64,000 nucleotides of DNA, from contig NC_079880.1 in the NCBI RefSeq assembly GCF_029227915.1, positions 29,693,501 to 29,757,500 on the forward strand, in the 5' to 3' direction. Origin of the DNA: Hydractinia symbiolongicarpus. Taxonomy: Eukaryota; Cnidaria; Hydrozoa; Anthoathecata; Hydractiniidae. Of this stretch, positions 1 to 13,351 are shown in pieces. How positions within the stretch are numbered: the stretch's first letter is position 1; each line of letters begins with the position of its first letter. The translations under genes and the position numbers were made by a program. Below the pieces are notes generated by a model. The model was given only the letters and a program-made list of their open reading frames with translations, made no database searches and was not told where the DNA came from.

Positions 1-470
1 TTTCGTTCGGCGGCGATTAAACTTCTTTTATTCAGTGTCTCATCAAAAATAAAAACATTTTTGAAAACTACAAGTCTTATGCGTTTTAGTGGTGAGAATA
101 TAATTTGAAAAATCGTTTTGGAAATGAGTTTACTCACAGGGTACTTTCTTTGTATACATTCGACTATACGGGCAAAGCCTGGGATTTACGGGAAATCGCG
201 GGTTTTCGTTTGTCGGCGATTAAACTTCTTTTATTGAGTGTCTCATCAAAAATGAAAAGATTTTTGAAAACTACAAGTCTCATGCGTTGTAGTGGTGAAA
301 AAATAATTTAAAAAATCGTTCGGGAAATGAGTTTACTCCCTGGGTACTTTCTTTGTATACTTTTGACTATACGGGCCGAGTCCAGGATTTACGAGAAATC
401 GCGGGTTTTCGTTTGCCGGCGATTAAACCACTTTCATTAAGCGTCTCATCAAAAATGAAAACATTTCTGG

Positions 471-2672
471 AAACTACAAGTCTTATGCGTTTTAGTGGTG
501 AAAAAATAATTTAAAAATTCGTTTGGGAAATGAGTTTACTCCATGGGTACTTTCTTTGTATACTTTTGACTATACGGGCCGAGTCTGGGATTTACGGGAA
601 ATCGCAGGTTTTCGTTTGCCAGCGATTAAACTTCTTTTATTCATCGTCTCATTAAAAATGAAAACATTTTTAAAAACTACAAGTCTTATGGGCTTTAGTG
701 GTGAAATAATAATTTAAAAAATCGTTCGTGAAATGAGTTTACTCCCTGGGTACTTTCTTTGTATACTTTTCACTATACGGGCCGAGTCCGGGATTTACGG
801 GAAATCGCTGGTTTTCGTTTGCCGGCGATTAAACTTCTTTTATTCAGCGTCTCATCAAAAATGAAAACATTTTGAAAAGTACAAGTCTTATGCGTTTTAG
901 TGGTGAGAAAATAATTTACAAAATCGTTTTGGAAATGAGTTTACTCACAGGGTACTTTCTTTGTATACATTCGACTATACGGGCCAAGCCCGGGATTTAC
1001 GGGAAGTCGCGGGTTTTCGTTTGCCGGCGATTAAACCACTTTCATCAAGCGTCTTATCAAAAATGAAAACATTTCTAAAAACTACAAGTCTCATGCGTTT
1101 TAGTGGTGAAAAAATAATTTAAAAAATCGTTCGGGAAATGAGTTTTCTCCCTGGGTACTTTCTTTGTATACTTTTGACTATACGGGCCGAGCCCGGGATT
1201 TACGGGAAATCGCGGGTTTTCGTTCGTCGGCGATTAAACTTCTTTTATTCAGCGTCTCATCAAAAATAAAAACATTTTTGAAAACTACAAGTCTTATGCG
1301 TTTTAGTGGTGAAAAAATAATTTAAAAATTCGTTCGGGAAATGAGTTTACTCCCTGGGTACTTTCTTTGTATACTTTTGACTATACGGGCCGAGTCCGGG
1401 ATTTACGGGAAATCGCGGGTTTTCGTTTGCCGGCGATTAAACTTCTTTTATTCAGCGTCTCATTAAAAATGAAAACATTTTTAAAAACTACAAGTCTCAT
1501 GGGCTTTAGTGGTGAAATAATAATTTAAAAAATCGTTCGGGAAATGAGTTTACACCCTGGGTACTTTCTTTGTATGCTTTTGACTATACGGGCCGAGTCC
1601 AGGATTTTCGGGAAATTGCAGGTTTTCGTTTGCCAGCGATTAAACTTCTTTTATTCAGCGTCTCATCAAAAATGAAAAATGTTTTGAAAACTACAAGTCT
1701 CATGCGTTTTAGCGGTGAAAAAATAGTTTAAAAAATCTTTCGGGAAATGAGTTTACTCCCTGGTTACTTTCTTTGTATACTTTTGATTATACGGGCCGGG
1801 TCCGGGGTTTACGGGAAATGGCTGGTTTTCGTTTGCCGGCGATTAAACTTCTTTTATTCAGTGTCTCATCAAAAATAAAAACATTTTTAAAAACTACAAG
1901 TCTTATGCGTTTTAGTGGTGAAAAAATAATTTAAAAATTCGTTTGGGAAATGAGTTTACTCCATGGGTACTTTCTTTGTATACTTTTGACTATACGGGCC
2001 GAGTCCGGGATTTACGGGAAATCGCAGGTTTTCGTTTGCCAGCGATTAAACTTCTTTTATTCATCGTCTCATTAAAAATGAAAACATTTTTAAAAACTAC
2101 AAGTCTTATGGGCTTTAGTGGTGAAATAATAATTTAAAAAATCGTTCGGGAAATGAGTTTACTCCCTGGGTACTTTCTTTGTATACTTTTCACTATACGG
2201 GCCGAGTCCGGGATTTACGGGAAATCGCTGGTTTTCGTTTGCCGGCGATTAAACTTCTTTTATTCAGCGTCTCATCAAAAATGAAAACATTTTGAAAACT
2301 ACAAGTCTTATGCGTTTTAGTGGTGAGAAAATAATTTACAAAATCGTTTTGGAAATGAGTTTACTCACAGGGTACTTTCTTTGTATACATTCGACTATAC
2401 GGGCCAAGCCCGGGATTTACGGGAAGTCGCGGGTTTTCGTTTGCCGGCGATTAAACCACTTTCATCAAGCGTCTTATCAAAAATGAAAACATTTCTGAAA
2501 ACTACAAGTCTCATGCGTTTTAGTGGTGAAAAAATAATTTAAAAAATCGTTCGGGAAATGAGTTTTCTCCCTGGGTACTTTCTTTGTATACTTTTGACTA
2601 TACGGGCCGAGCCCGGGATTTACGGGAAATCGCGGGTTTTCGTTCGTCGGCGATTAAACTTCTTTTATTCAG
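471..2672 (+). repeat. 1,420-bp (7-mer) higher-order repeat, first occurrence
   Basis: The first unit is 471-1,890. The second begins at 1,891 and is cut at 2,672 by the join of the 5,677-bp duplication. Matching monomers include the ccatgggtac type at 540 and 1,960 and the cattttgaaaa type at about 868 and 2,288, each 1,420 bp apart. The unit is seven monomers minus one base. Confidence 0.8.
2344..2470 (+). repeat. Diverged monomer lineage ('cacaggg / attcgac / aagcc' type), example
   Basis: A second monomer lineage carries linked variants. It has ttttgg or ttctgg instead of ttcggg before aaatgag, ctcacaggg instead of ctccctggg, tatacattcgac instead of tatacttttgac, and caaagcc or ccaagccc instead of ccgagtcc. 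It is often followed by cgattaaacc with cactttcat or ctctttcat instead of ttcttttattc. These changes travel together across the window, usually at intervals of three to four monomers, so the array is partly built from alternating lineages. In zone B the same lineage reads ttatatacattcg and tacggcccaagcc. Mixed forms occur, for example at 61,500-61,560, where ctccctggg is joined to attcgac and aagccc. They look like products of exchange or conversion between lineages. Confidence 0.75.
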
Positions 2673-5600
2673 TGTCTCATCAAAAATGAAAACATTTTTG
2701 AGAACTACAAGTCTCATGCGTTGTAGTGGTGAAAAAATAATTTAAAAAATCGTTCGGGAAATGAGTTTACTCCCTGGGTACTTTCTTTGTATACTTTTGA
2801 CTAAACGGGCCGAGTCCGGGATTTACGGGAAATCGCGGGTTTTCGTTTGCCGGCGATTAAACCACTTTCATTAAGTGTCTCATCAAAAATGAAAACATTC
2901 TGAAAACTACATTTCTCATGCGTTGTAGTGGTGAAAGAATAATTTAAAAAATCGTTCGGGAAATGAGTTTACTCCCTGGGTACTTTCTTTGTATACTTTT
3001 CACTATACGGGCCGAGTCCGGGATTTACGGGAAATCGCGGGTTTTCGTTTGCCGGCGATTAAACTTCTTTTATTCAGCGTCTCATCAAAAATGAAAACAT
3101 TTTGAAAACTACAAGTCTTATGCGTTTTAGTGGTGAGAAAATACTTTAAGAAATCGTTTTGGAAATGAGTTTACTCACAGGGTACTTTCTTTGTATACAT
3201 TCGACTATACGGGCCAAGCCCGGAATTTACGGGAAGTCGCGGGTTTTCGTTTGCCGGCGATTAAACCACTTTCATTAAGCGTCTCATCAAAAATGAAAAC
3301 ATTTCTGAAAACTACAAGTCTCATGCGTTTTAGTGGTGAAAAAATAATTTAAAAAATCGTTCGGGAAATGAGTTTTCTCCCCGAGTACTTTCTTTGTATA
3401 CTTTTGACTATACGGGCCGAGTCCGGGATTTACGGGAAATCGCAGGTTTTGGTTCGCGGCGATTAAACTTCTTTTATTCAGCGTCTCATCAAAAATGAAA
3501 ACATTTCTGAAAAATACAAGTCTCATGCGTTGTAGTGGTGAAAAAATAATTTAAAAAATCGTTCGGGAAATGAGTTTACTCCCTGGGTACTTTCTTTGTA
3601 TTTTTTTGACTATACGGGCCGAGTCCGGGATTTACGGGAAATCGCGGTTTTTCGTTTGCCGGCGATTAAACTTCTTTTATTCAGCGTCCCATCAAAAATG
3701 AAAACATTTTTGAAAACTACAAGTCTCATGGGCTTTAGTGGTGAAATAATAATTTAAAAAATCGTTCGGGAAATGAGTTTACACCCTGGGTACTTTCTTT
3801 GTATGCTTTTGACTATACGGGCCGAGTCCAGGATTTTCGTGAAATTGCAGGTTTTTGTTTGCCGGCGATTAAACTTTTTTTATTCAGCGTCTCATCAAAA
3901 ATGAAAAATGTTTTGAAAACTACAAGTCTCATGCGTTTTAGTGGTGAAAAAATAATTTAAAAAATCGTTTGGGAAATGAGTTTTCTCCCTGGGTACTTTC
4001 TTTGCATACTTTTGACTATACGGGCCGAGTCGGGATTTACGGGAAATCGCGGGTTTTCGTTCGCCGGTGATTAAACTTCTTTTATTCAGCGTCTCATCAA
4101 AAATAAAAACATTTTTGAAAACTACAAGTCTTATGCGTTTTAGTGGTGAAAAAATAATTTAAAAGTTCGTTCTGGAAATGAGTTTACTCACAGGGTACCT
4201 TCTTTGTATACATTCGACTATACGGGCAAAGCCTGGGATTTACGGGAAATCGCGGGTTTTCGTTTGCCGGCGATTGAACTTCTTTTATTCAGTGTCTCAT
4301 CAAAAATGAAAACATTTTTGAAAACTACAAGTCTCATGCGTTGTAGTGGTGAAAAAATAATCTAAAAAATCGTTCGGGAAATGAGTTTACTCCCTGGGTA
4401 CTTTCTTTGTATACTTTTGACTATACGGGCCGAGTCCGGGATTTACGGGAAATCGCGGGTTTTCGTTTGCCGGCGATTAAACCACTTTCATTAAGCGTCT
4501 TATCAAAAATGAAAACATTTCTGAAAACTACAAGTCTCATGCGTTGTAGTGGTGAAAAAATAATTTAAAAAATCGTTCGGGAAATGAGTTTACTCCCTGG
4601 GTAATTTCTTTGTATACTTTTAACTATACGGGCCGAGTCCGGGATTTACGGGAAATCGCGGGTTTTCGTTTGCCGGCGATTAAACTTCTTTTATTCAGCG
4701 TCTCATCAAAAATGAAAATATTTTGAAAACTACAAGTCTTATGCGTTTTAGTGGTGAGAATATAATTTGAAAAATCGTTTTGGAAATGAGTTTACTCACA
4801 GGGTACTTTCTTTGTATACATTCGACTATACGGGCAAAGCCTGGGATTTACGGGAAATCGCGGGTTTTCGTTTGCCGGCGATTAAACTTCTTTTATTGAG
4901 TGTCTCATCAAAAATGAAAACATTTTTGAAAACTACAAGTCTCATGCGTTGTAGTGGTGAAAAAATAATTTAAAAAATCGTTCGGGAAATGAGTTTACTC
5001 CCTGGGTACTTTCTTTGTATACTTTTGACTATACGGGCCGAGTCCAGGATTTACGAGAAATCGCGGGTTTTCGTTTGCCGGCGATTAAACCACTTTCATT
5101 AAGCGTCTCATCAAAAATGAAAACATTTCTGGAAACTACAAGTCTCATGCGTTGTAGTGGTGAAAAAATAATTTAAAAAATCGTTCGGGAAATGAGTTTT
5201 CTCCCTGGGTACTTTCTTTGTATACTTTTGACTATACGGGCCGAGTCTGGGATTTACGGGAAATCGCGGGTTTTCGTTCGGCGGCGATTAAACTTCTTTT
5301 ATTCAGTGTCTCATCAAAAATAAAAACATTTTTGAAAACTACAAGTCTTATGCGTTTTAGTGGTGAGAATATAATTTGAAAAATCGTTTTGGAAATGAGT
5401 TTACTCACAGGGTACTTTCTTTGTATACATTCGACTATACGGGCAAAGCCTGGGATTTACGGGAAATCGCGGGTTTTCGTTTGCCGGCGATTAAACTTCT
5501 TTTATTCAGCGTCCCATCAAAAATGAAAACATTTTTGAAAACTACAAGTCTCATGGGCTTTAGTGGTGAAATAATAATTTAAAAAATCGTTCGGGAAATG

Positions 5601-8349
5601 AGTTTACACCCTGGGTACTTTCTTTGTATGCTTTTGACTATACGGGCCGAGTCTGGGATTTACGGGAAATCGCGGGTTTTCGTTCGGCGGCGATTAAACT
5701 TCTTTTATTCAGTGTCTCATCAAAAATAAAAACATTTTTGAAAACTACAAGTCTTATGCGTTTTAGTGGTGAGAATATAATTTGAAAAATCGTTTTGGAA
5801 ATGAGTTTACTCACAGGGTACTTTCTTTGTATACATTCGACTATACGGGCAAAGCCTGGGATTTACGGGAAATCGCGGGTTTTCGTTTGTCGGCGATTAA
5901 ACTTCTTTTATTGAGTGTCTCATCAAAAATGAAAAGATTTTTGAAAACTACAAGTCTCATGCGTTGTAGTGGTGAAAAAATAATTTAAAAAATCGTTCGG
6001 GAAATGAGTTTACTCCCTGGGTACTTTCTTTGTATACTTTTGACTATACGGGCCGAGTCCAGGATTTACGAGAAATCGCGGGTTTTCGTTTGCCGGCGAT
6101 TAAACCACTTTCATTAAGCGTCTCATCAAAAATGAAAACATTTCTGGAAACTACAAGTCTTATGCGTTTTAGTGGTGAAAAAATAATTTAAAAATTCGTT
6201 TGGGAAATGAGTTTACTCCATGGGTACTTTCTTTGTATACTTTTGACTATACGGGCCGAGTCTGGGATTTACGGGAAATCGCAGGTTTTCGTTTGCCAGC
6301 GATTAAACTTCTTTTATTCATCGTCTCATTAAAAATGAAAACATTTTTAAAAACTACAAGTCTTATGGGCTTTAGTGGTGAAATAATAATTTAAAAAATC
6401 GTTCGTGAAATGAGTTTACTCCCTGGGTACTTTCTTTGTATACTTTTCACTATACGGGCCGAGTCCGGGATTTACGGGAAATCGCTGGTTTTCGTTTGCC
6501 GGCGATTAAACTTCTTTTATTCAGCGTCTCATCAAAAATGAAAACATTTTGAAAACTACAAGTCTTATGCGTTTTAGTGGTGAGAAAATAATTTACAAAA
6601 TCGTTTTGGAAATGAGTTTACTCACAGGGTACTTTCTTTGTATACATTCGACTATACGGGCCAAGCCCGGGATTTACGGGAAGTCGCGGGTTTTCGTTTG
6701 CCGGCGATTAAACCACTTTCATCAAGCGTCTTATCAAAAATGAAAACATTTCTGAAAACTACAAGTCTCATGCGTTTTAGTGGTGAAAAAATAATTTAAA
6801 AAATCGTTCGGGAAATGAGTTTTCTCCCTGGGTACTTTCTTTGTATACTTTTGACTATACGGGCCGAGCCCGGGATTTACGGGAAATCGCGGGTTTTCGT
6901 TCGTCGGCGATTAAACTTCTTTTATTCAGCGTCTCATCAAAAATAAAAACATTTTTGAAAACTACAAGTCTTATGCGTTTTAGTGGTGAAAAAATAATTT
7001 AAAAATTCGTTCGGGAAATGAGTTTACTCCCTGGGTACTTTCTTTGTATACTTTTGACTATACGGGCCGAGTCCGGGATTTACGGGAAATCGCGGGTTTT
7101 CGTTTGCCGGCGATTAAACTTCTTTTATTCAGCGTCTCATTAAAAATGAAAACATTTTTAAAAACTACAAGTCTCATGGGCTTTAGTGGTGAAATAATAA
7201 TTTAAAAAATCGTTCGGGAAATGAGTTTACACCCTGGGTACTTTCTTTGTATGCTTTTGACTATACGGGCCGAGTCCAGGATTTTCGGGAAATTGCAGGT
7301 TTTCGTTTGCCAGCGATTAAACTTCTTTTATTCAGCGTCTCATCAAAAATGAAAAATGTTTTGAAAACTACAAGTCTCATGCGTTTTAGCGGTGAAAAAA
7401 TAGTTTAAAAAATCTTTCGGGAAATGAGTTTACTCCCTGGTTACTTTCTTTGTATACTTTTGATTATACGGGCCGGGTCCGGGGTTTACGGGAAATGGCT
7501 GGTTTTCGTTTGCCGGCGATTAAACTTCTTTTATTCAGTGTCTCATCAAAAATAAAAACATTTTTAAAAACTACAAGTCTTATGCGTTTTAGTGGTGAAA
7601 AAATAATTTAAAAATTCGTTTGGGAAATGAGTTTACTCCATGGGTACTTTCTTTGTATACTTTTGACTATACGGGCCGAGTCCGGGATTTACGGGAAATC
7701 GCAGGTTTTCGTTTGCCAGCGATTAAACTTCTTTTATTCATCGTCTCATTAAAAATGAAAACATTTTTAAAAACTACAAGTCTTATGGGCTTTAGTGGTG
7801 AAATAATAATTTAAAAAATCGTTCGGGAAATGAGTTTACTCCCTGGGTACTTTCTTTGTATACTTTTCACTATACGGGCCGAGTCCGGGATTTACGGGAA
7901 ATCGCTGGTTTTCGTTTGCCGGCGATTAAACTTCTTTTATTCAGCGTCTCATCAAAAATGAAAACATTTTGAAAACTACAAGTCTTATGCGTTTTAGTGG
8001 TGAGAAAATAATTTACAAAATCGTTTTGGAAATGAGTTTACTCACAGGGTACTTTCTTTGTATACATTCGACTATACGGGCCAAGCCCGGGATTTACGGG
8101 AAGTCGCGGGTTTTCGTTTGCCGGCGATTAAACCACTTTCATCAAGCGTCTTATCAAAAATGAAAACATTTCTGAAAACTACAAGTCTCATGCGTTTTAG
8201 TGGTGAAAAAATAATTTAAAAAATCGTTCGGGAAATGAGTTTTCTCCCTGGGTACTTTCTTTGTATACTTTTGACTATACGGGCCGAGCCCGGGATTTAC
8301 GGGAAATCGCGGGTTTTCGTTCGTCGGCGATTAAACTTCTTTTATTCAG
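2673..8349 (+). repeat. 5,677-bp tandem duplication unit, downstream copy
   Basis: The sequence before 2,673 equals the sequence before 8,350, which is the signature of a head-to-tail duplication of this interval. The join lies within the 24 bases 2,649-2,672 (ggcgattaaac to ttattcag), shared by both parents. The matching position in the right large copy (about 24,489-24,512) lacks this join. The duplication is therefore specific to the left copy and probably younger than the 21.6-kb event. Confidence 0.8.
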
Positions 8350-8958
8350 CGTCTCATCAAAAATAAAAACATTTTTGAAAACTACAAGTCTTATGCGTTT
8401 TAGTGGTGAAAAAATAATTTAAAAATTCGTTCGGGAAATGAGTTTACTCCCTGGGTACTTTCTTTGTATACTTTTGACTATACGGGCCGAGTCCGGGATT
8501 TACGGGAAATCGCGGGTTTTCGTTTGCCGGCGATTAAACTTCTTTTATTCAGCGTCTCATTAAAAATGAAAACATTTTTAAAAACTACAAGTCTCATGGG
8601 CTTTAGTGGTGAAATAATAATTTAAAAAATCGTTCGGGAAATGAGTTTACACCCTGGGTACTTTCTTTGTATGCTTTTGACTATACGGGCCGAGTCCAGG
8701 ATTTTCGGGAAATTGCAGGTTTTCGTTTGCCAGCGATTAAACTTCTTTTATTCAGCGTCTCATCAAAAATGAAAAATGTTTTGAAAACTACAAGTCTCAT
8801 GCGTTTTAGCGGTGAAAAAATAGTTTAAAAAATCTTTCGGGAAATGAGTTTACTCCCTGGTTACTTTCTTTGTATACTTTTGATTATACGGGCCGGGTCC
8901 GGGGTTTACGGGAAATGGCTGGTTTTCGTTTGCCGGCGATTAAACTTCTTTTATTCAG
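6148..8958 (+). repeat. 1,420-bp (7-mer) higher-order repeat, two tandem units
   Basis: Units are 6,148-7,567 and 7,568-8,958. Identity across the 1,420-bp offset starts at 6,148/7,568, after ctgg against taaa, and stops at 7,538/8,958, before gtg against gcg. I noted a handful of differences, such as gtctggga against gtccggga and cgttcgtg against cgttcggg. Confidence 0.85.
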
Positions 8959-9693
8959 CGTCTCATCAAAAATGAAAACATTTTTGAAAACTATAAGTCT
9001 CATGCGTTTTAGTGGTGAAAAAATAATTTAAAAATCGTTCGGGAAATGAGTTTACTCCCTGGGTACTTTCTTTCTATACTTTTGACTATACGGGCCGAGT
9101 CCGGGATTTACGGGAAATCGCGGGTTTTCGTTTGCCGGCGATTAAACTTCTTTTATTCAGCGTCTCATTAAAAATGAAAACATTTTTGAAAACTACAAAG
9201 CTCATGCGTTTTAGTGGTGAAAAAATAATTTAAAAAATCGTTCGGAAAATGAGTTTAATCCCTGGGTACTTTCTTTGTATACTTTTGATTATACGGGCCG
9301 GGTCCGGGGTTTACGGGAAATGGCTGGTTTTCGTTTGCCGGCGATTAAACTTCTTTTATTCAGCGTCTCATCAAAAATGAAAACATTTTTGAAAACTATA
9401 AGTCTCATGCGTTTTAGTGGTGAAAAAATAATTTAAAAATCGTTCGGGAAATGAGTTTACTCCCTGGGTACTTTCTTTCTATACTTTTGACTATACGGGC
9501 CGAGTCCGGGATTTACGGGAAATCGCGGGTTTTCGTTTGCCGGCGATTAAACTTCTTTTATTCAGCGTCTCATTAAAAATGAAAACATTTTTGAAAACTA
9601 CAAAGCTCATGCGTTTTAGTGGTGAAAAAATAATTTAAAAAATCGTTCGGAAAATGAGTTTAATCCCTGGGTACTTTCTTTGTATACTTTTGA
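8862..9693 (+). repeat. 405-bp dimer, tandem duplication
   Basis: Units are 8,862-9,266 and 9,267-9,693. Positions 8,862-9,288 match 9,267-9,693 at an offset of 405 bp (one 203-bp and one 202-bp monomer). Both carry the rare variants gattatacgggccggg, aactataag and ctttctttctatac. The same pair appears in the right large copy at 30,499-31,330. Confidence 0.85.
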
Positions 9694-9795
9694 CCATACG
9701 GGCCGAGTCCGGGATTTACGGGAAATCGCGGGTTTTCGTTTGCCGGCGATTAAACTTCTTTTATTCAGCGTCCCAACAAAAATGAAAACATTTTT

Positions 9796-10595
9796 GAAAA
9801 CTACAAGTCTCATGCGTTTTAGTGGTGAAAAAATAATCTAAAAAATCGTTCGGGAAATGAGTTTACACCCTGGGTAATTTTTTTGTATACTTTTCACTAT
9901 ACGAGCCAAGCCCGGGATTTACGGGAAATGGCGGGTTTTCGTTTGCCGGCGATTAAACTTCTTTTATTCAGTGTCTCATCAAAAATGAAAACATTTTCGA
10001 AAACTACAAGTCTCATGCGTTTTAGTGGTGAAAAAATAATATAAAAAATCGTTCGGGAAATGAGTTTACTCCTTGGGTAATTTTTTGTATACTTTTGACT
10101 ATACGGGCCAAACCTGGGATTTACGGGAAATGGCGGGTTTTCGTTTGCCGGCGATTAAACTTTTTTTATTCAGTGTCTCATCAAAAATGAAAACATTTTC
10201 GAAAACTACAAGTCTCATGCGTTTTAGTGGTGAAAAAATAATCTAAAAAATCGTTCGGGAAATGAGTTTACACCCTGGGTAATTTTTTTGTATACTTTTC
10301 ACTATACGAGCCAAGCCCGGGATTTACGGGAAATGGCGGGTTTTCGTTTGCCGGCGATTAAACTTCTTTTATTCAGTGTCTCATCAAAAATGAAAACATT
10401 TTCGAAAACTACAAGTCTCATGCGTTTTAGTGGTGAAAAAATAATATAAAAAATCGTTCGGGAAATGAGTTTACTCCTTGGGTAATTTTTTGTATACTTT
10501 TGACTATACGGGCCAAACCTGGGATTTACGGGAAATGGCGGGTATTCGTTTGCCGGCGATTAAACTTTTTTTATTCAGTGTCTCATCAAAAATGA
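9796..10595 (+). repeat. 405-bp dimer, second tandem duplication
   Basis: Positions 9,796-10,190 match 10,201-10,595 at an offset of 405 bp, with one difference at 10,544. The dimer includes the ctgggtaatttttttg and cgagccaagcc variants and the attttcgaaaac variant. The second unit stops exactly at the 21-bp deletion that makes the next monomer short. Confidence 0.85.
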
Positions 10596-10735
10596 GTCTC
10601 ATGCGTTTTAGTGGTGAAAAAATAATATAAAAAATCGTTCTGGAAGTGAGTTTACTCACAAGGTACTTTCTTTGTATACATTCCACTATACGGGCCAAGC
10701 CCGGGATTTACGGGAAATCGCGGGTTTTCGTTTGC
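10554..10735 (+). repeat. Truncated monomer, 182 bp
   Basis: The monomer lacks 21 bp: the usual stretch between aaaaatga and gtctcatg is gone, with the join at 10,595/10,596. The missing part is most of the A-rich segment containing the second tgaaaac word. The same join is seen in four other monomers of the window. Confidence 0.9.
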
Positions 10736-13169
10736 CGGCGATTAAACCTCTTTCATTAAGCGTCTCATCAAAAATGAAAACATTTTTAAAAACTACAAAG
10801 CTCAAGCGTTTTAGTGGTGAAAAGATAATTTAAAAAATCGTTTTGGAAATGAGTTTACTCACAGGGTACTTCCTTTGTATACATTCGACTATACGGGCCA
10901 AGCCCGGGATTTACGGGAAGTCGCGGGTTTTCGTTTGCCGGCGATTAAACCACTTTCATTAAGCGTCTCATCAAAAATGAAAACATTTCTGAAAACTACA
11001 AGTCTCATGCGTTGTAGTGGTGAAAAAATAATTTAAAAAATCGTTCGGGAAATGAGTTTACTCCCTGGGTACTTTCTTTGTACACTTTTGACTATACGGG
11101 CCGAGTCGGGGATTTACGGGAAATCGCGGGTTTTCGTTTGCCGGCGATTAAACTTCTTTCATTAAGCGTCTCATCAAAAATGAAAACATTTCTGAAAACT
11201 ACAAGTCTCATGCGTTTTAGTGGTGAAAAGATAATTTAAAAAATCGTTTTGGAAATGAGTTTACTCACAGGGTACTTTCTTTGCATACATTCGACTATAC
11301 AGGCCAAGCCCGGGATTTACGGGAAATCGCAGGTTTTCGTTTACCGGCGATTAAACCACTTTCATTAAGCGTCTCATCAAAAATGAAAACATTTCTGAAA
11401 ACTACAAGTCTCATGCGTTGTAGTGGTGAAAAAATAATTTAAAAAATCGTTCGGGAAATGAGTTCACTCCCTGGGTACTTTCTTTGTATACTTTTGACTA
11501 TACAGGCCGAGTCTGGGATTTACGGGAAGTCGCGGGTTTTCGTTTGCCGGCGATTAAACTTCTTTTATTCAGCGTTTCATCAAAAATGAAAACATTTTGA
11601 AAACTACAAGTCTTATGCGTTTTAGTGGTGAAAAAATAATTTAAAAAATCGTTCGGGAAATGAGTTTACTCCCTGGGTACTTTCTTTGTATACTTTTCAC
11701 TATACGGGCCGAGTCCGGGATTTACGGAAAGTCGCGGGTTTTCGTTTGCCGGCGATTAAACTTCTTTTATTCAGCGTCTCATTAAAAATGAAAACATTTT
11801 TAAAAACTACAAGTCTCATGGGCTTTAGTGGTGAAATAATAATTTAAAAAATCGTTCGGGAAATGAGTTTACACCCTGGGTACTTTCTTTGTATGCTTTT
11901 GACTATACGGGCCGAGTCCCAGGATTTTCGGGAAATTGCAGGTTTTCGTTTGCCAGCGATTAAACTTCTTTTATTCAGCGTCTCATCAAAAATGAAAAAT
12001 GTTTTGAAAACTACAAGTCTCATGCGTTTTAGCGGTGAAAAAATAGTTTAAAAAAATTTTCGGGAAATGAGTTTACTCCCTGGTTACTTTCTTTGTATAC
12101 TTTTGATTATACGGGCCGGGTCCGGGGTTTACGGGAAATGGCTGGTTTTCGTTTGCCGGCGATTAAACTTCTTTTATTCAGCGTCTCATCAAAAATGAAA
12201 ACATTTTTGAAAACTATAAGTCTCATGCGTTTTAGTGGTGAAAAAATAATTTAAAAATCGTTCGGGAAATGAGTTTACTCCCTGGGGACTTTCTTTGTAT
12301 ACTTTTGACTATACGGGCCGAGTCCGGCATGTACGGGAAATCGCGGGTTTTCGTTTGCCGGCGATTAAACTTCTTTTATTCAGCGTCTCATTAAAAATGA
12401 AAACATTTTTGAAAACTACAAAGCTCCTGCGTTTTAGTGGTGAAAAAATAATTTAAAAAATCGTTCGGAAAATGAGTTTAATCGCTGGGTACTTTCTTTG
12501 TATACTTTTGACCATACGGGCCGAGTCCGGGATTTACGGGAAATCGCCGGTTTTCGTTTGCCGGCGATTAAACTTCTTTTATTCAGCGTCCCAACAAAAA
12601 TGAAAACATTTTTGAAAACTACAAGTCTCATGCGTTTTAGTGGTGAAAAAATAATCTAAAAAATCGTTCGGGAAATGAGTTTACACCCTGGGTAATTTTT
12701 TTGTATACTTTTCACTATACGAGCCAAGCCCAGGATTTACGGGAAATGGCGGGTTTTCGTTTGCCGGCGATTAAACTTCTTTTATTCAGTGTCTCATCAA
12801 AAATGAAAACATTTTTGAAAACTACAAGTCTTAAGCGTTTTAGTGGTGAAAAAATAATTTAAAAAATCGTTTGGGAAATGAGTTTTCTCCCTGGGTACTT
12901 TCTTTGTATACTTTTGACTATACGGGCCGAGTCCGGGATTTACGGGAAATCGCGGGTTTTAGTTCGCCGGCGATTAAACTTCTTTTATTCAGCGTCCCAT
13001 CAAAAATGAAAACATTTTTGAAAACTACAAGTCTCATGCGTTTTAGTGGTGAAAAAATAATATAAAAAATCGTTCGGGAAATGAGTTTACTCCTTGGGTA
13101 ATTTTTTGTATACTTTTGACTATACGGGCCAAACCTGGGATTTACGGGAAATGGCGGGTTTTCGTTTGC

Positions 13170-13351
13170 CGGCGATTAAACTTTTTTTATTCAGTGTCTC
13201 ATCAAAAATGAGTCTCATGCGTTTTAGTGGTGAAAAGATAATTTAAAAAATAGTTTTGGAAATGAGTTTAATCACAGGGTACTTTCTTTGTATACATTCG
13301 ACTACACGGGCCAAGCCTGGGAGTTAGGGGATATCTCTGGTTTTCGTTTGC
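13170..13351 (+). repeat. Truncated monomer, 182 bp
   Basis: It has the same 21-bp deletion, with the join at 13,211/13,212. It is followed by an unusual version of the cacaggg lineage with gactacacggg and gagttaggggatatctctgg. Confidence 0.9.

Larger units (their letters stand above)
1..2672 (+). repeat. Partial upstream copy of a 5,677-bp tandem duplication
   Basis: Positions 1-2,672 match 5,678-8,349 at a constant offset of 5,677 bp (28 monomers minus 7 bases). I noted few differences, for example aaaagtac against aaaactac near 878, and ctaaaa against ctgaaa near 1,072. The match ends at 2,672/8,349, where agtg replaces agcg. The tandem unit is therefore 2,673-8,349, and only the last 2.7 kb of the upstream copy is in view. 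The right large copy carries only one version of this block (27,315-29,986). Confidence 0.85.
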
